A stretch of 64,000 nucleotides of DNA, taken from Effrenium voratum (lineage: Eukaryota > Sar > Dinophyceae > Suessiales > Symbiodiniaceae). Under the pieces are notes generated by a model. It was not told where the DNA came from, did not search any database, and saw only the letters and a program-made list of their open reading frames with translations. The translations under genes and the position numbers were made by a program. The stretch covers positions 7,501 through 71,500 of the forward strand of contig CAUJNA010000862.1 of the NCBI GenBank assembly GCA_963377175.1, written 5' to 3'. Shown here piece after piece: positions 19,819 through 31,532 of the stretch (positions within the stretch are counted from its first letter, which is position 1; every line of letters starts with the position of its first letter).

Positions 19819-19944
19819 GAGTCGCAATCAAAGCCCGGCATCAAAATGGTCTACCCAGAACCACGCTTCAAGAATTCAGAAGGCGGATATCCGCCCTATT
19901 TATGGCAAGGGGATTGTCCCTTACTGAACAAATGGGTGTGGCTC
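19819..19944. mobile_element. Foldback element, family A member (partial)
   Basis: The left end GAGTCGCAATCAAAG and internal blocks (GGTCTACCCAGAACCA, GAAGGCGGA, CTATTTATGG, TTGTCCCTTACT) match the element at 36057-36200. The right end keeps only GTGTGGCTC. It sits within a pair of about 22-base direct repeats ending ATGGGATCCGTCATGTGA (19803-19820 and 20026-20043), about 223 bases apart. Confidence 0.5.
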
Positions 19945-21477
19945 AAAATTACACAGGAGGGGTTACGCAGGTTTCCACTTCGCAGGGTTCCATTTTGGTA
20001 CCGGTTTTTCGAGCCACAAATCCATGGGATCCGTCATGTGACAACAGCCCGGCCAGCCGGAGCGCTTCAATTGCTGCTTCCGATCCAGCATTTCCACCGT
20101 GCTCTTGGAGGCACACAAGACCGCGATGCTGTGCTCCGCAGCTGTGGGCTTCAAAAAGAGGGGGAGCGCCTGCGGTTTCGCTCTTTCGGGGGTCTGTCTC
20201 AAAGCAGGTGCCTTCTGGGTCTGTCAAACCAAGCCGAAACCGAACCATTCCTAACCAACCAACAAAGCCTCAACCAACCCCAAAACATCCCGAAACCAGC
20301 CCTAAGCCATTCCTAAGTCAACTCCAAACCACCCCTAAACCAATCCAGAACCAAACATGGCCGCAATTGCCAAAAAAAACTGTCTGTTGTCCTGGGATCT
20401 GTCTCAAAATGCAACGACATACTGTTGAGCTGTAGTTTTTTGCATCACTTGGTCGGTCTCAGAATAGGGAAGCGCTTTTGCTCAAGGTAAAGCACAAGGA
20501 AAACCACCATCTTTCGGGGTCCTCTTCTGTCCCTCCCAGTGTCATTCCAGAAACCAACGAAAGCAAACTTGCTTCTGAAGCGGCTCCTCAAAAACACCCA
20601 CAGTTGTGTTTGTTTTGTTTTTTTTGACATACATATAGATATACACAGTATGTGTATATATATATATATATAGGTAGGCCCCCGCCGGAAAGGAAAAAAC
20701 AAGTTCCACAAAGCACTGGAAACTCGCGCAGGTTCTAACCCGCTAAATCAATCAGTGCTGCTCGATCATCTGTTGAATTTCCTTACCGCCGCAGGTTTTA
20801 GTCCTTGGTTCCATTTACCAGGCTCCCTTGGTTGACCCACAGCTACAAACATGCAGTGTCCTGCTGGTGCGATAGGCAGGGAATGGATATTGGAATGACC
20901 CGTCTACAAACCATCCCTTGTGGTTTCCTGCAAGGAAATCCCAAACGGTTCATTCAACCACATTCCCTACCTATCCCACCAGCAAGTTCTGCGTAAAACA
21001 CCTGGGCCCAACAAGTAGTGCAGGTTCAAGTCAGAAATCATTCATACAACTATAACTATAAGTAACATATGCCATGCTTACATCCATGCAAGTACACACC
21101 ACATACAAGCAAATGATTGCTTCTCGAATTATGCCAATAAATATGACTTTAAGAAAGGTGTACCATGCTTGCATGAGAATGACTGTGCACCCACGCTGCA
21201 GCTCGATAGTGTGCTGATTAAGCACAGCAAAAGGATGAGTAACTGAGTAACTTTAGCTGAATTGTTGACAAGAATTGAAAATGTGCTGGGATCCATCACA
21301 TGTTGAGAAGCTCACACATCACAGAAGCCGGATTGTAATGTGAAGTCTCTATTTCGAGAACTCCGTGTCGCCCCCGCCACGCAAAAGCCACACTGGTCAC
21401 GAAGACCAGCCTCTTGAACTGATGTTTCTGTCACAAGAAAGCTCGGTTGCAAACGCGACTTCTTGGCGCTTGCCCAG

Positions 21478-21573
21478 GGAAGGAAGGAAGGAAGGAAGGA
21501 AGGAAGGAAGGAAGGAAGGAAGGAAGGAAGGAAGGAAGGAAGGAAGGAAGGAAGGAAGGAAGGAAGGAAGGAA
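21478..21573. repeat. GGAA microsatellite
   Basis: About 24 uninterrupted GGAA units. Confidence 0.95.
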
Positions 21574-22389
21574 GAAAGGGTCCCAGGCCAACAGGTTGAA
21601 GTCTCGGCAACCGCCCGGGCATCGAAACCCAAAGCGAATTGGGCACTCAAAGGCAGCCTGTTGCAAACCAAGTGCGTCCATTAAAGTGACCTTCAAGGTT
21701 CTCGACATCACTGTTGGGAGTTTCGAACCCTCCGAAGCTGGTTGGGGGGGTTCCTTTTGGCTTCCCTTCGCACACAAAAAGTTTCTTGCACAATACGAAA
21801 CCCTCATTAAATGGTCCACAGAAGGATGGATCAAGTTCCTTTAGAGGAAACCACAAGTGGGATCGTTCTTCTCGGGTCATTCCATGTCTCATTCCCTGCA
21901 TCTCTCGCACCAGCAAGACAAAGGACATGAACTCAAACGAGAAAACCATGCCCGTTCCCTTTACAAAAAGCCCAATTGTGAAACTCCGCAAAAGGGATGG
22001 TGTTCATATGGTTCCCTCCGACTTATCTTAAGTTTAAATAAACAAATGTGTCCCTCCGACTTACCTTAAAATTAAAAAAAGTTTCCCTCCGACTTACCAA
22101 AAAAAAAGTATCAACTCAAAAAGACGCGGAGGCCGAACTGCGAAGGCCCGCACACCTGGAGGCACTGCCGCAGGTTGGCCTCCCGGAAAAGCTCTGCGCT
22201 CAGATCCAGAAACGGCAAGGCGCGGGAGGCCGCGGCTTTCCAGGCGAAGCCCTGCATGTGCAGGTGACCTCGGCACCAAAAAAGGGACCTGCAAAAGGGA
22301 AAAAACGCCCTGACCGATTTTTGTTGTTGTTGTTTAAATATATATATATATATATATGTATATGTATATATATATATGCATACAAAAAA

Positions 22390-25300
22390 ATGCTGTTCAG
22401 TGGTTGCATTTCAACCACTCAACCATAAGCAAAATGCAAAATGTTTCCCTACAACAACCATGCTGACAGGTCATGACTGCACCATGCGAAAAGGGAAACA
22501 AGGGAACCGCCCGAACCGATCCAACTATGTTAAACTGCCTGACTTGGTTCACGTTGGAAGGGGAGCTAAAAAAAAAAATATTTGAGCAGTTGAGTGGTTG
22601 GATTTCAACCACTCCACCACAATAAGCAAAAATGTAACATGTTTCCCAAGACCCACCATGCTGACAGGTCATGACTGCACCATGCGAAAAGGGAAACAAG
22701 GGAACCCCGCGAACCAATCCAACTATGTTAAACTGCCTGACTTGGTTCACGTTGGAAGGGGAGCTAAAAAAAAATATATCGATTTGAGCAGTTGAGTGGT
22801 TGGATTTCAACCACTCCACCACAATAAGCAAAAATGTAACATGTTTCCGAAGAACCACCATGCTGACAGGTCATGACTGCACCATGCGAAAAGGGAAACA
22901 AGGGAACCCCCCGAACCAATCCAACTATGTTAAACTGCCTGACTTGGTTCACGTTGGAAGGATAGCTTTAAAAAATATATCGATTTGAGCCGTTGAGTGG
23001 TTGGATTTCAACCACTCCACCACAATAAGCAAAAATGTAACATGTTTCCGAAGAACCACCATGCTGACAGGTCATGACTGCACCATGCGAAAAGGGAAAC
23101 AAGGGAACCCCCCGAACCAATCCAACTATGATAAACTGCCTGACTTGGTTCACGTTGGAAGGGGAGCAAAAAAAAAAAAAAAGAAACGATTTGAGCAGTT
23201 GAGTGGTTGGATTTCAACCACTCCACCACAACAAGCAAAAATGTAACATGTTTCCCAAGAACCACCATGCTGACAGGTCATGACTGCACCATGCGAAAAG
23301 GGAAACAAGGGAACCCCCCGAACCAATCCAACTATGTTAAACTGCCTGACTTGGTTCACGTTGGAAGGGGAGCTAAAAAAAAAAAAAAAAATCGATTTGC
23401 GCAGTTGAGTGGTTGGATTTCAACCACTCCACCACAATAAGCAAAAATGTAACATGGTTCCCAAGAACCACCATGCTGACAGGTCATGACTGCACCATGC
23501 GAAAAGGGAAACAAGGGAACCCCCCGAACCAATCCAACTATGTTAAACTGCCTGACTTGGTTCATGTTGGAAGGGGAGCTTAAACAAAAAAAAAAAAACG
23601 AGTTGAGCAGTTGAGTGGTTGGATTTCAACCACTCCACCACAATAAGCAAAAATGTAACATGTTTCCCAAGAACCACCATGCTGACAGGTCATGACTGCA
23701 CCATGCGAAAAGGGAAGCAAGGGAACCCCCCGAACCAATCCAACTATGTTAAATTGCCTGACTTGGTTCACGTTGGAAGGGGACGAAAAAAAGAATCGAT
23801 TTGAGCAGTTGAATGGTTGGATTTCAACCACTCCACCACAATAAGCAAAAATGTAACATGTTTCCCAAGAACCACCATGCTGACAGGTCATGCGAAAAGG
23901 GAAACAAGGGAACCCCCCGAACCAATCCAACTATGTTAAACTGCCTGACTTGGTTCACGTTGGAAGGGGAGCTAAAAAAAAATATATCGATTTGAGCAGT
24001 TGAGTGGTTGGATTTCAACCACTCCACCACAATAAGCAAAAATGTACCATGTTCCCAAGAACCACCATGCTGACAGGTCATGACTGCACCATGCGAAAAG
24101 GGAAACAAGGGAACCCCCCGAACCAATCCAACTATGTTGAACTGCCTGACTTGGTTCACGTTGGAAGGGGAGCTAAAAAAAAAAAAAAACGATTTGAGCA
24201 GTTGAGTGGTTGGATTTCAACCACTCCACCACAACAAGCAAAAATGTAACATGTTTCCCAAGAACCACCATGCTGACAGGTCATGACTGCACCATGCGAA
24301 AAGGGAAACAAGGGAACCCCCCGAACCAATCCAACTATGTTAAACTGCTTGACTTGGTTCACGTTGGAAGGGGAGCTTAAAAAAAAAAAAAAAAAAACGA
24401 TTTGAGCAGTTGAGTGGTTGGATTTCAACCACTCCACCACAATAAGCAAAAATGTAACATGTTTCCCAAGAACCACCATGCTGACAGGTCATGACGGCAC
24501 CACGCGAAAAGGGAAACAAGGGAACCCCCCGAACCAATCCAACTATGTTAAACTGCCTGACTTGGTTCACGTTGGAAGGGGAGCTAAAAAAAAACGAGTT
24601 GAGCAGTTGAGTGGTTGGATTTCAACCACTCCACCACAATACGCAAAAATGTAACATGTTTCCCCAAGTCATGATTCCACCACGCGAAAAGGGAAACAAG
24701 GGAACCCCCCGGACCACTCTAACTATGTTAAACTGCCTGACTTGGTTCACGTTGGAAGGGGAGCTAAAAAAAAATCGATTTGAGCAGTTGAGTGGTTGGA
24801 TTTCAACCACTCCACCACAACAAGCAAAAATGTAACATGTTTCCCAAGAACCACCATGCTGACAGGTCATGACTCCACCACGCGAAAAGGGAAACAAGGG
24901 AACCCCCCGAACCAATCCAACTATGTTAAACTGCCTGACTTGGTTCACGTTGGAAGGGGAGCTAAAAAAAAACGAGATGAGCAGTTGAGTGGTTGGATTT
25001 CAACCACTCCACCACAATACGCAAAAATGTAACAGGTTTCCCAAGAACCACCATGCTGACAGGTCATGACGGCACCATGCGAAAAGGGAAACAAGGGAAC
25101 CCCCCGAACCAATCCAACTATGTTAAACTGCCTGACTTGGTTCACGTTGGAAGGGGAGCTAAAAAAAAAAAAAGAAACGAAAAAAAATCGATTTGAGCAG
25201 TTGAGTGGTTGGATTTCAACCACTCCACCACAATAAGCAAAAATGTAACATGTTTCCCAAGAACCACCATGCTGACAGGTCATGACGGCACCACGCGAAA

Positions 25301-26110
25301 AGGGAAACAAGGGAACCCCCCGAACCAATCCAACTATGTTAAACTGCCTGACTTGGTTCACGTTGGAAGGGGAGCTAAAAAAAAATCGATTTGAGCAGTT
25401 AAGTGGTTGGATTTCAACCACTCCACCACAACAAGCAAAAATGTAACATGTTTCCCAAGAACCACCATGCTGACAGGTCATGACTGCACCATGCGAAAAG
25501 GGAAACAAGGGAACCCCCCGAACCAATCCAACTATGTTAAACTGCCTGACTTGGTTCATGTTGGAAGGGGAGCTTAAAAAAAAAAAAAAAAAAAAAACGA
25601 GTTGAGCAGTTGAGTGGTTGGATTTCAACCACTCCACCACAATAAGCAAAAATGTAACATGTTTCCCAAGAACCACCATGCTGACAGGTCATGACGGCAC
25701 CACGCGAAAAGGGAAACAAGGGAACCCCCCGAACCAATCCAACTATGTTAAACTGCCTGACTTGGTTCACGTTGGAAGGGGAGCTAAAAAAAATCGATTT
25801 GAGCAGTTAAGTGGTTGGATTTCAACCACTCCACCACAACAAGCAAAAATGTAACATGTTTCCCAAGAACCACCATGCTGACAGGTCATGACTCCACCAC
25901 GCGAAAAGGGAAACAAGGGAACCCCCCGAACCAATCCAACTATGTTAAACTGCCTGACTTGGTTCACGTTGGAAGGGGAGCTAAAAAAAAAACGAGTTGA
26001 GCAGTTGAGTGGTTGGATTTCAACCACTCCACCACAACAAGCAAAAATGTAACATGTTTCCCAAGAACCACCATGCTGACAGGTCATGATTCCACCACGC
26101 GAAAAAAGGG
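22390..26110 (+). repeat. Satellite array, about 19 units of roughly 203 bp
   Basis: A unit of 183-213 bp recurs head to tail. Counting the block GGATTTCAACCACTCCAC gives 18 copies, plus a diverged first unit near 22400. Each unit has a short hairpin (GTGGTTG-GATTT-CAACCAC), a conserved middle (CCACCATGCTGACAGGTCATG), the block AACTGCCTGACTTGG and the end GGAAGGGGAGCT followed by a variable run of 6-22 A. Length differences are mainly in that A run; one unit (24615-24797) has a deletion of about 20 bases. Open frames on both strands follow the repeat and are not genes. Confidence 0.95.
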
Positions 26111-28280
26111 ATGACAAGGGAACCCCCCGATTCAACCACCGATCTCCCCTCCAAACGCATCCAAACCAATCCGAGCAAAAGGAACTTGAAGTCTCCAAAC
26201 GGACCAGCCCAACAAGGTGGACTCTGGCACTGAGTTTCTGTTGCTTGGGTGTCTTTTGTCAGGGCTTTGTTTGATGTTTGACAGGAAAACCAAAAGGAAA
26301 ACCACCAGTTTTTTTTGGGGGAGGTCCCTAAAAGGACTCACCAGTTGTTGTCAACTGGGTTTCTTGCTGAATGTGGATTCACCTGGCGAGTCCCATATTC
26401 ACCACCAAGTCAGAAAGCAACTTGGATCAAAAGCCAGCAGTTGACCTTAGGGAATAGGGCACTGAATGTGATGTGCGCACGTTTAACGCCCTGCTACCGT
26501 CCAGGTATTGCTAGCCGTTGGAAGATTCTGTTGGTTTCCCTTGTCGGAATTGGACCAGGGGTTGGTTGCAGACCCCCCGACAAAGCATCCACATCTACAA
26601 GGTTGCTTAAGACAAGTCCAAAAGCAATTTTGTTTATGGAGAACGGTGTGACCCATGGTCAGGATTGTTGTTGGAGAATGGGGGATCACTCATTGAAAAT
26701 ACGCCCCTCCAAAAAAACATGCCACCCAAGAAGGGTTTTGCAACCAACCCTGAACCCTGATGCCAGGATGCCCTTGACCTCACTGCTGACCGTCTGCAAC
26801 TTGCAGAGATCCTGCGATATGGGCAAGTGGCAGGGGTTGTCTAAAAGAAACATCACAGGACAAACCTGATTCTTGCTTTCCCCCCATATTGAAAAAAAAG
26901 CGGCCACAAAAGCCCCAGTACTTCTTGAGATACAAACGGGTAGTGGCAAGTCGCAAAAGACATGTTGAGACGATCTTAGCGTCCTCCCTTGGGATAGGGC
27001 TGGGATTCGGGTTGGTTTGTAAATGTCCCAAACTCGAGTCATAGGCAAAGCGCCAAGTCGAAAGGCCCCTTGGGACCCTGAAATCGCCGAATCGACGAAT
27101 CGACGCCGGAGCGCTTCGCCAAACCCGCCGAATCCAGGCATGGAACCAGGAGTCAAATTGAAAGCCACTTCGATGCGTCCTGCAGCGTCAGCCCGGCGAA
27201 AATTCCGATCCCCTCAAACGCCTGTAACGATGCCAACATCGCCTCAGAAAACCGCAAGCAAAGCCGCGAGATCAAAATTGGCAGTCGGAAATGACAAGCA
27301 TCCGTCCCTGATCAAAGGGGGATGTGTTTTTGCCTGAGCATGGATATCGGACATGTTGTCAGTGCAATTTGGACAAATTGAACTCAGCCACGCGGCAACA
27401 CCCGCGAAGAATCCTGGTGGAAAAGCACCTTTGAGCCGATCCACGGTGTTCGCTCAGGTCACTGCACCCAATGCGGGCCTTTCATGGCAACCGGAGGAAA
27501 ACGTCAAAGAATATCTGGCCGCAAGTTGGGTGGCTGCTTTGAAAGAGGACTTGGGACTGTGGGAATGTACTTGTTGCATGTTTGTTCAGTTTTTGTTCCA
27601 TGTAATTCCACCATTGGACCATGTGCATTGTTTGCGCTTGCTTTGTCTATCCAGTATGTTTGATTACTTTGAAGCGCAGCAATTGATACCCAATTTCTGT
27701 AGTTGGTAGAGAATGGTGAATCCTGTATGTATCACTTCTCGCTGTATGCTGTTTACCCATGCCAAAGTACTCATCACCTTGTTGGTTTAGAACGTTCTCA
27801 AAGCTTTGTAAGTTGTGAAGTGTTCTTCGAAAACGTGTTGGATGTGTCTTTTGTGGATCCACCCCTGTAGGATACTAAAAGAGCACTAAAAGAGTACTAA
27901 AAGACTACTAACAGAGAACCAAGGCAGGGAAGAACCGGTGAACAACAAAAAACGGTTTTCTACATTAACAGCTACAAATTCCCAGTCTGAAAGCACATAT
28001 TTAGTGAGAGAGTCAACTTGCAATTTTAATAGGATTTGGGTATTGCTACTTTAGTCTTGGCATTTGTGAATGCGAGCGCGTGTTTAACATAATAGATCAG
28101 GAGCCAATACGCAAGCAATATTTAGGCAAGCACATACTCGATTTCACCATAAATACTGGTGAATTGGCCTAGGGTGCAGATTCTAGAAGGGGTACTAGCA
28201 TAAATCCCCGTGAATTGAGATTATACGATATGCGAACCTTTGTGCTTGAAATCCCTTTTGTGCTAGTCTCAGTCCATATA
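26111..28280. other. No gene recognised
   Basis: Short frames up to about 180 codons exist on both strands, but none shows a recognisable domain, and their base composition is ordinary. 27870-27920 contains a few AAAAGA(G)TACT repeats. 27950-28280 is AT-rich. Confidence 0.45.
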
Positions 28281-28282
28281 CA

Positions 28283-28390
28283 TATAGATATATGCTCACC
28301 CCCCCCCCCAGGGCCTACCTTTTCACTTGTACAGTCTAGAAAAACTGATAATTTCAAAAGTAGGGGGTGAGCATATATATATATATATGT
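28283..28390. repeat. Foldback repeat with AT-rich ends
   Basis: ATATATGCTCACCCCC (from 28289) and its complement GGGGGTGAGCATATAT (28363-28378) bracket about 58 bases; a TATATA run extends the right end. On the reverse strand it reads AAAAGGTAGGCCCTGGGG...GTGAGCATATAT, matching 34941-34995. It is a small non-coding repeat family. Confidence 0.6.
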
Positions 28391-28487
28391 ACATTTTTCG
28401 CTTTGTTATACACAGTTTCCTTTATATATTACTCTGCTGCTAGAAGCTCAAACCAGGTCATTCAAAGTCTCTTTTCTTCTTGTAGCT

Positions 28488-30288
28488 ATGATGTCAGAAG
28501 CCAGTGAAATCTCTCTGGAAACGGCCCTGAATGCCACCAACGCGCTCTTCCTCAAGAACTTGTCCAAGCCCAATGTCGTGGACTTGCCTCGTGGTCCTGT
28601 CTCGCCTACTGACCTCCCTCTTGATCATTTCAAGAGCAAGGCAAAGCACTTCTTCGACTTTGTTGGCCCTCAAGTCAGCAGCGCGGCTAAGGATGGCCGC
28701 TTTGCGGACCAGCGCCCTTTCACTTCAAGACTTCTCCTGGTATGTCAGATGGTCTTCAACTTGTTGTTCTTCCTCTTCCTAATGGGCAGCACTTCCTCCT
28801 GAAGCACATCATCTTCCCGGATCAAGTTAAGGCTGAGTTCGTCTCCACCCTTTGTCATGGAGAAGTTCATACCGTTTCCTGGCAAGCCAATGCCAAGAAT
28901 ACCAAGAAGGCCATCCAGCACATGCTGGAGAAGATGGGTGGCTTCCAGGTCCAGTCCTTTGCTCTTCAGGCAAGTGGCAACGGTGGCACGCAGTCCGACA
29001 ACAAAAACAACAACAACTTCCAGGGCCTCACAGAAGAGAACATCGACCAAGGCTTCGACTTCATCGAGGCACATGGGCCCAGAACCCACGCAGCTGAGAT
29101 GGATCTCGAAGCAGTTCATCTCAGACGAGAGTCCCATTCAGACTTGGCCGGAGCGGCTTGTCAAAGAAGCTCTGCGGAACCTCATGAACGACGGTCGTTC
29201 CTTGCTTCACGGACAAAGCCTGCGGCATGCATGGAGTCCAACGTAGGCAAGACGCCTCTTGGGCGCACCATTGCGACGGCCATGTCACGTTACTGGGTTC
29301 AAAAACTGAACTCAAAGAACGAGCCCGGCTTCCGCGAGGCCTGCGAGTTCGACTTCTTCAGAGGTGAAGCTGGTCGCCAAGATCGTCCGGATATCTTTGA
29401 CGATGGCTCACTGGCTGAACAGCCCATGAGGAAGTTGAAGGGCTTCTGCGACGCGGGCAACACGGTTCTCACAAAAGAAAGGTGAGGCGCCGCAAAGTTC
29501 CCGCAGGGCCAGCTGCGTCTTTATATGTCCAACGACATCGATCTTGCCGCAGAGCCCTCCTTCGAGAACGCAGGGTATTCCATTTCTCACCAGCAGTTCA
29601 TGCAGATGGTTGAGCCGGCGTGGATGAAGGGTTCGTCAGTCTCTGACGTCATGGCGGTCATGAAGCGCACGTGTGTCTTGCTCATCACGAATGACTTCCT
29701 CTACTGGCGTCTTCCTAGTGAGAAAGAGGTGAGGGTTGAACGCAAGCGCCTCGATGAAAGTAAGTCTTTGTTGCGCAGCTCAGGCGGCTTGAAGTACATG
29801 CAGCACCGCAAGGGTGATCGCAGCGCGCCGGCCAACTTGGACCTTCATCTTCGCTGGGAACGAGCCTGGATGACGTCGATCATGGAGAACAAGGGTCGTG
29901 ACCTGCTGCCAAGGCCAGTGGAAATCGATTACTCGGCATCGCGGAGGCTGTTTGGATCCAGCGGACCAAATACCATCCTCCAGGTGCGAGTTCCTGATCA
30001 GCAGCCACAGCCCCTTCCTGCAGAGCCTGCTCCATCCTCTACTTCAGCATTTCCGCTCCTCCAGCGCCTGCGCTCATCAAGAAAGAGCCGAACGTCTTCG
30101 CCCGTAAGTTGTCGGCCATGCACCTCACCGTCATCGACTTGGAGAGTCCGCCCAAGAAGAAACTCAAGGCTTCGGCTTTGGCTTCCCCCGCTGAGACCGA
30201 GATGGAGGAGATGGACGTGGCGTCTGAGGAAGATGTCTTTGACCACGGCGGTGACCTTCAGCGTAACAGTGGTGATGAGGCTGAGTAG
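28488..30288 (+). pseudogene. Frameshifted gene of unknown function
   Basis: A coding signal runs through but changes frame at about 28740, 29075, 29235 and 30045, and crosses an in-frame TGA at 29483-29485. Pieces begin with MMSEASEISLETALNATNAL (28488), include a stretch around PLPNGQHFLLKHIIF (about 28770), and end with an acidic tail after PPKKKLKAS, a possible nuclear localisation signal (about 30150), stopping at 30288. No intron with AG ends explains the changes. I do not recognise the family; it could be a domesticated or mobile-element gene. HSP70 exons and the copia frame in this window are intact, so real decay is more likely than assembly error. Confidence 0.5.
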
Positions 30289-30589
30289 ACGCGGTGCCGG
30301 ATAGGAAAGCAGTAAGCAGTTTTGTAAGCGCGCAAGTTCGAAAAGGCCGATGCATTTGTCACTTGTCTGCTTTTGCCTCCAGGTATTGCATCACTGCGCA
30401 CGCTCATTCTGACAGCATCTTGGCCCTGAGTCAGTGTAGCCACTCTTTGTTTTTGTAGCGTCATGCCTAAAACTAGACCACGGTTGGCCCGAAAGCAGAA
30501 CATCGCAAGCGAGGTCGGCCCAACGCTGCAGGATGCGTTCTTTTTCCCTACACGAAGCATTTGTGAAGCAAGCGCGAGACAGCACCAGG
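30289..30589. other. No gene recognised
   Basis: Short spacer between the broken gene and the 14-bp repeats. No domain is visible. Confidence 0.4.
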
Positions 30590-30942
30590 CAAGGTGCTCT
30601 GCGCAAACTGGTCGGTGCAAGTTGGTCTGCGCAAGTTGCTCTACGCAAGTTGCACTGTGCAAGTTGCTCTGCGCAAGTTGCTCCGCGCAAGTTGCTCCGG
30701 CAAGTTGGTCCCTGCAAGTGGCTCCCTGCAAGTTGCTCTGTGCAAATTGCGCTCCCTGCAAGTTGCTCTGTGCAAGCTGCTCTGTGCAAGTTGCTCTGTG
30801 CAAGTTGCTCTGCGTAAGTTGCTCTGCGCAAGTTGCTCTAGGCAAGGCGCTCTGCGCAAACTGGTCGGTGCAAGTTGGTCTGCGCAAGTTGCTCTGTGCA
30901 ACTTGCTCTGCGCAAGTTGCTCTGCGCAAGTTGCTTTAAAAT
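30590..30942. repeat. 14-bp tandem repeat, about 24 units
   Basis: The unit is GCAAGTTGCTCTGC, with variants containing TGGTC, TCCC or TCCG. Since 14 is not a multiple of 3, translation gives a 14-residue peptide repeat in each frame. These open frames are repeat artefacts. Confidence 0.9.
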
Positions 30943-30974
30943 GCAAGTTGCATCTTGCGACGCCCGCCCGCGGA

Positions 30975-31050
30975 CCAGGGAGGAATCGAACCCGCGACCC
31001 GCCGGTTCCGGGAGCAGGCGCGCGAACCACGAGACAACTCCCGAGGACCA
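30975..31050 (-). other. Possible tRNA-derived sequence (degenerate)
   Basis: On the minus strand the sequence has a B-box-like GGTTCGATTCC, an A-box-like TCTCGTGGTTCGCGCG, and partly complementary ends GGGAG and CTCCC at tRNA spacing. The T stem has a mismatch and I cannot draw a convincing anticodon stem. I do not call it a functional tRNA. It may be a tRNA relic or the head of a SINE-like repeat. Confidence 0.3.
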
Positions 31051-31068
31051 GTTCGAACAACAAAAGTC

Positions 31069-31412
31069 GCAAAAACCTCGAGTTTTTGCACCTCGACCAC
31101 GCCGATCCCCGCAGAGGGTTGCGCGAGCACCGCAGAAATCGCAAAAAACCTTGAGTTTTTGCACCTCGACCACGCCGATCCCCGCAGAGGGTCGCGCGAG
31201 CAGGTTAGAAATCGCAAAAAACCATGGGTTTTTGCACCTCGACCACGCCGATCCCCGCAGAGGGTCGCGCGAGCAGGTTAAACATCGCAAAAAACCATGA
31301 GTTTTTGCACCTCGACCACGCCGATCCCCGCAGAGGGTCGCGCGGGAACTGTAGAAATCGCAAAAAACCATGGGTTTTTGCACCTCGACCACGCCGATCC
31401 CCGCAGAGGGTC
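31069..31412. repeat. 73-bp tandem repeat, 5 units
   Basis: TTTTTGCACCTCGACCACGC recurs at 31083, 31156, 31229, 31302 and 31375, exactly 73 bases apart. Units share CCGATCCCCGCAGAGGGTCG and an A-rich end. No non-repeated spacers are present, so this is not a CRISPR array. Confidence 0.9.
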
Positions 31413-31532
31413 GATTTTCGTGTAGTGTCGTCGGCACTACCCCGCCGCCCTAAGAAGAGATTTTAACTCCTCGCAAGTCAATTGCACTTGACTCCTTGCA
31501 CTTGCAACTTGCACTTGACTCCTTGCTTGTTT

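Larger units (their letters stand above)
18606..22389. other. Gene-poor region with small repeats
   Basis: No confident gene. It contains foldback repeats at 19819-20043, a TA run near 20649-20671 followed by GGTAGGCCC (also seen near 28300 and 34941), a GGAA array (21478-21573), three spaced copies of TCCCTCCGACTTA (22013-22098) and a TA tract (22337-22378). Two minus-strand stretches, about 20044-20170 and 22125-22260, have coding-like composition (for example ASRALPFLDLSAELFREANL in the second) and may be orphan exons. Confidence 0.4.

Noticed and set aside
22598..26198. Many 60-244-codon ORFs in the satellite on both strands
   Set aside because: Each follows the 203-bp unit and breaks with A-run length; no gene-like variation.
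28488..30288. Introns as the cause of frame changes
   Set aside because: No AG-bounded segment at the change points restores the frame; changes look like single-base shifts.
30975..31050. Functional tRNA gene on the minus strand
   Set aside because: T stem mismatched and no anticodon stem; kept only as a tRNA-like relic.
30463..31154. ORFs rich in CKLLCASCS or EQLAQSNL peptides
   Set aside because: Products of the 14-bp tandem repeat read in several frames.
31069..31412. CRISPR-like array of 73-bp repeats
   Set aside because: Units are head to tail without unique spacers and no cas gene is present.
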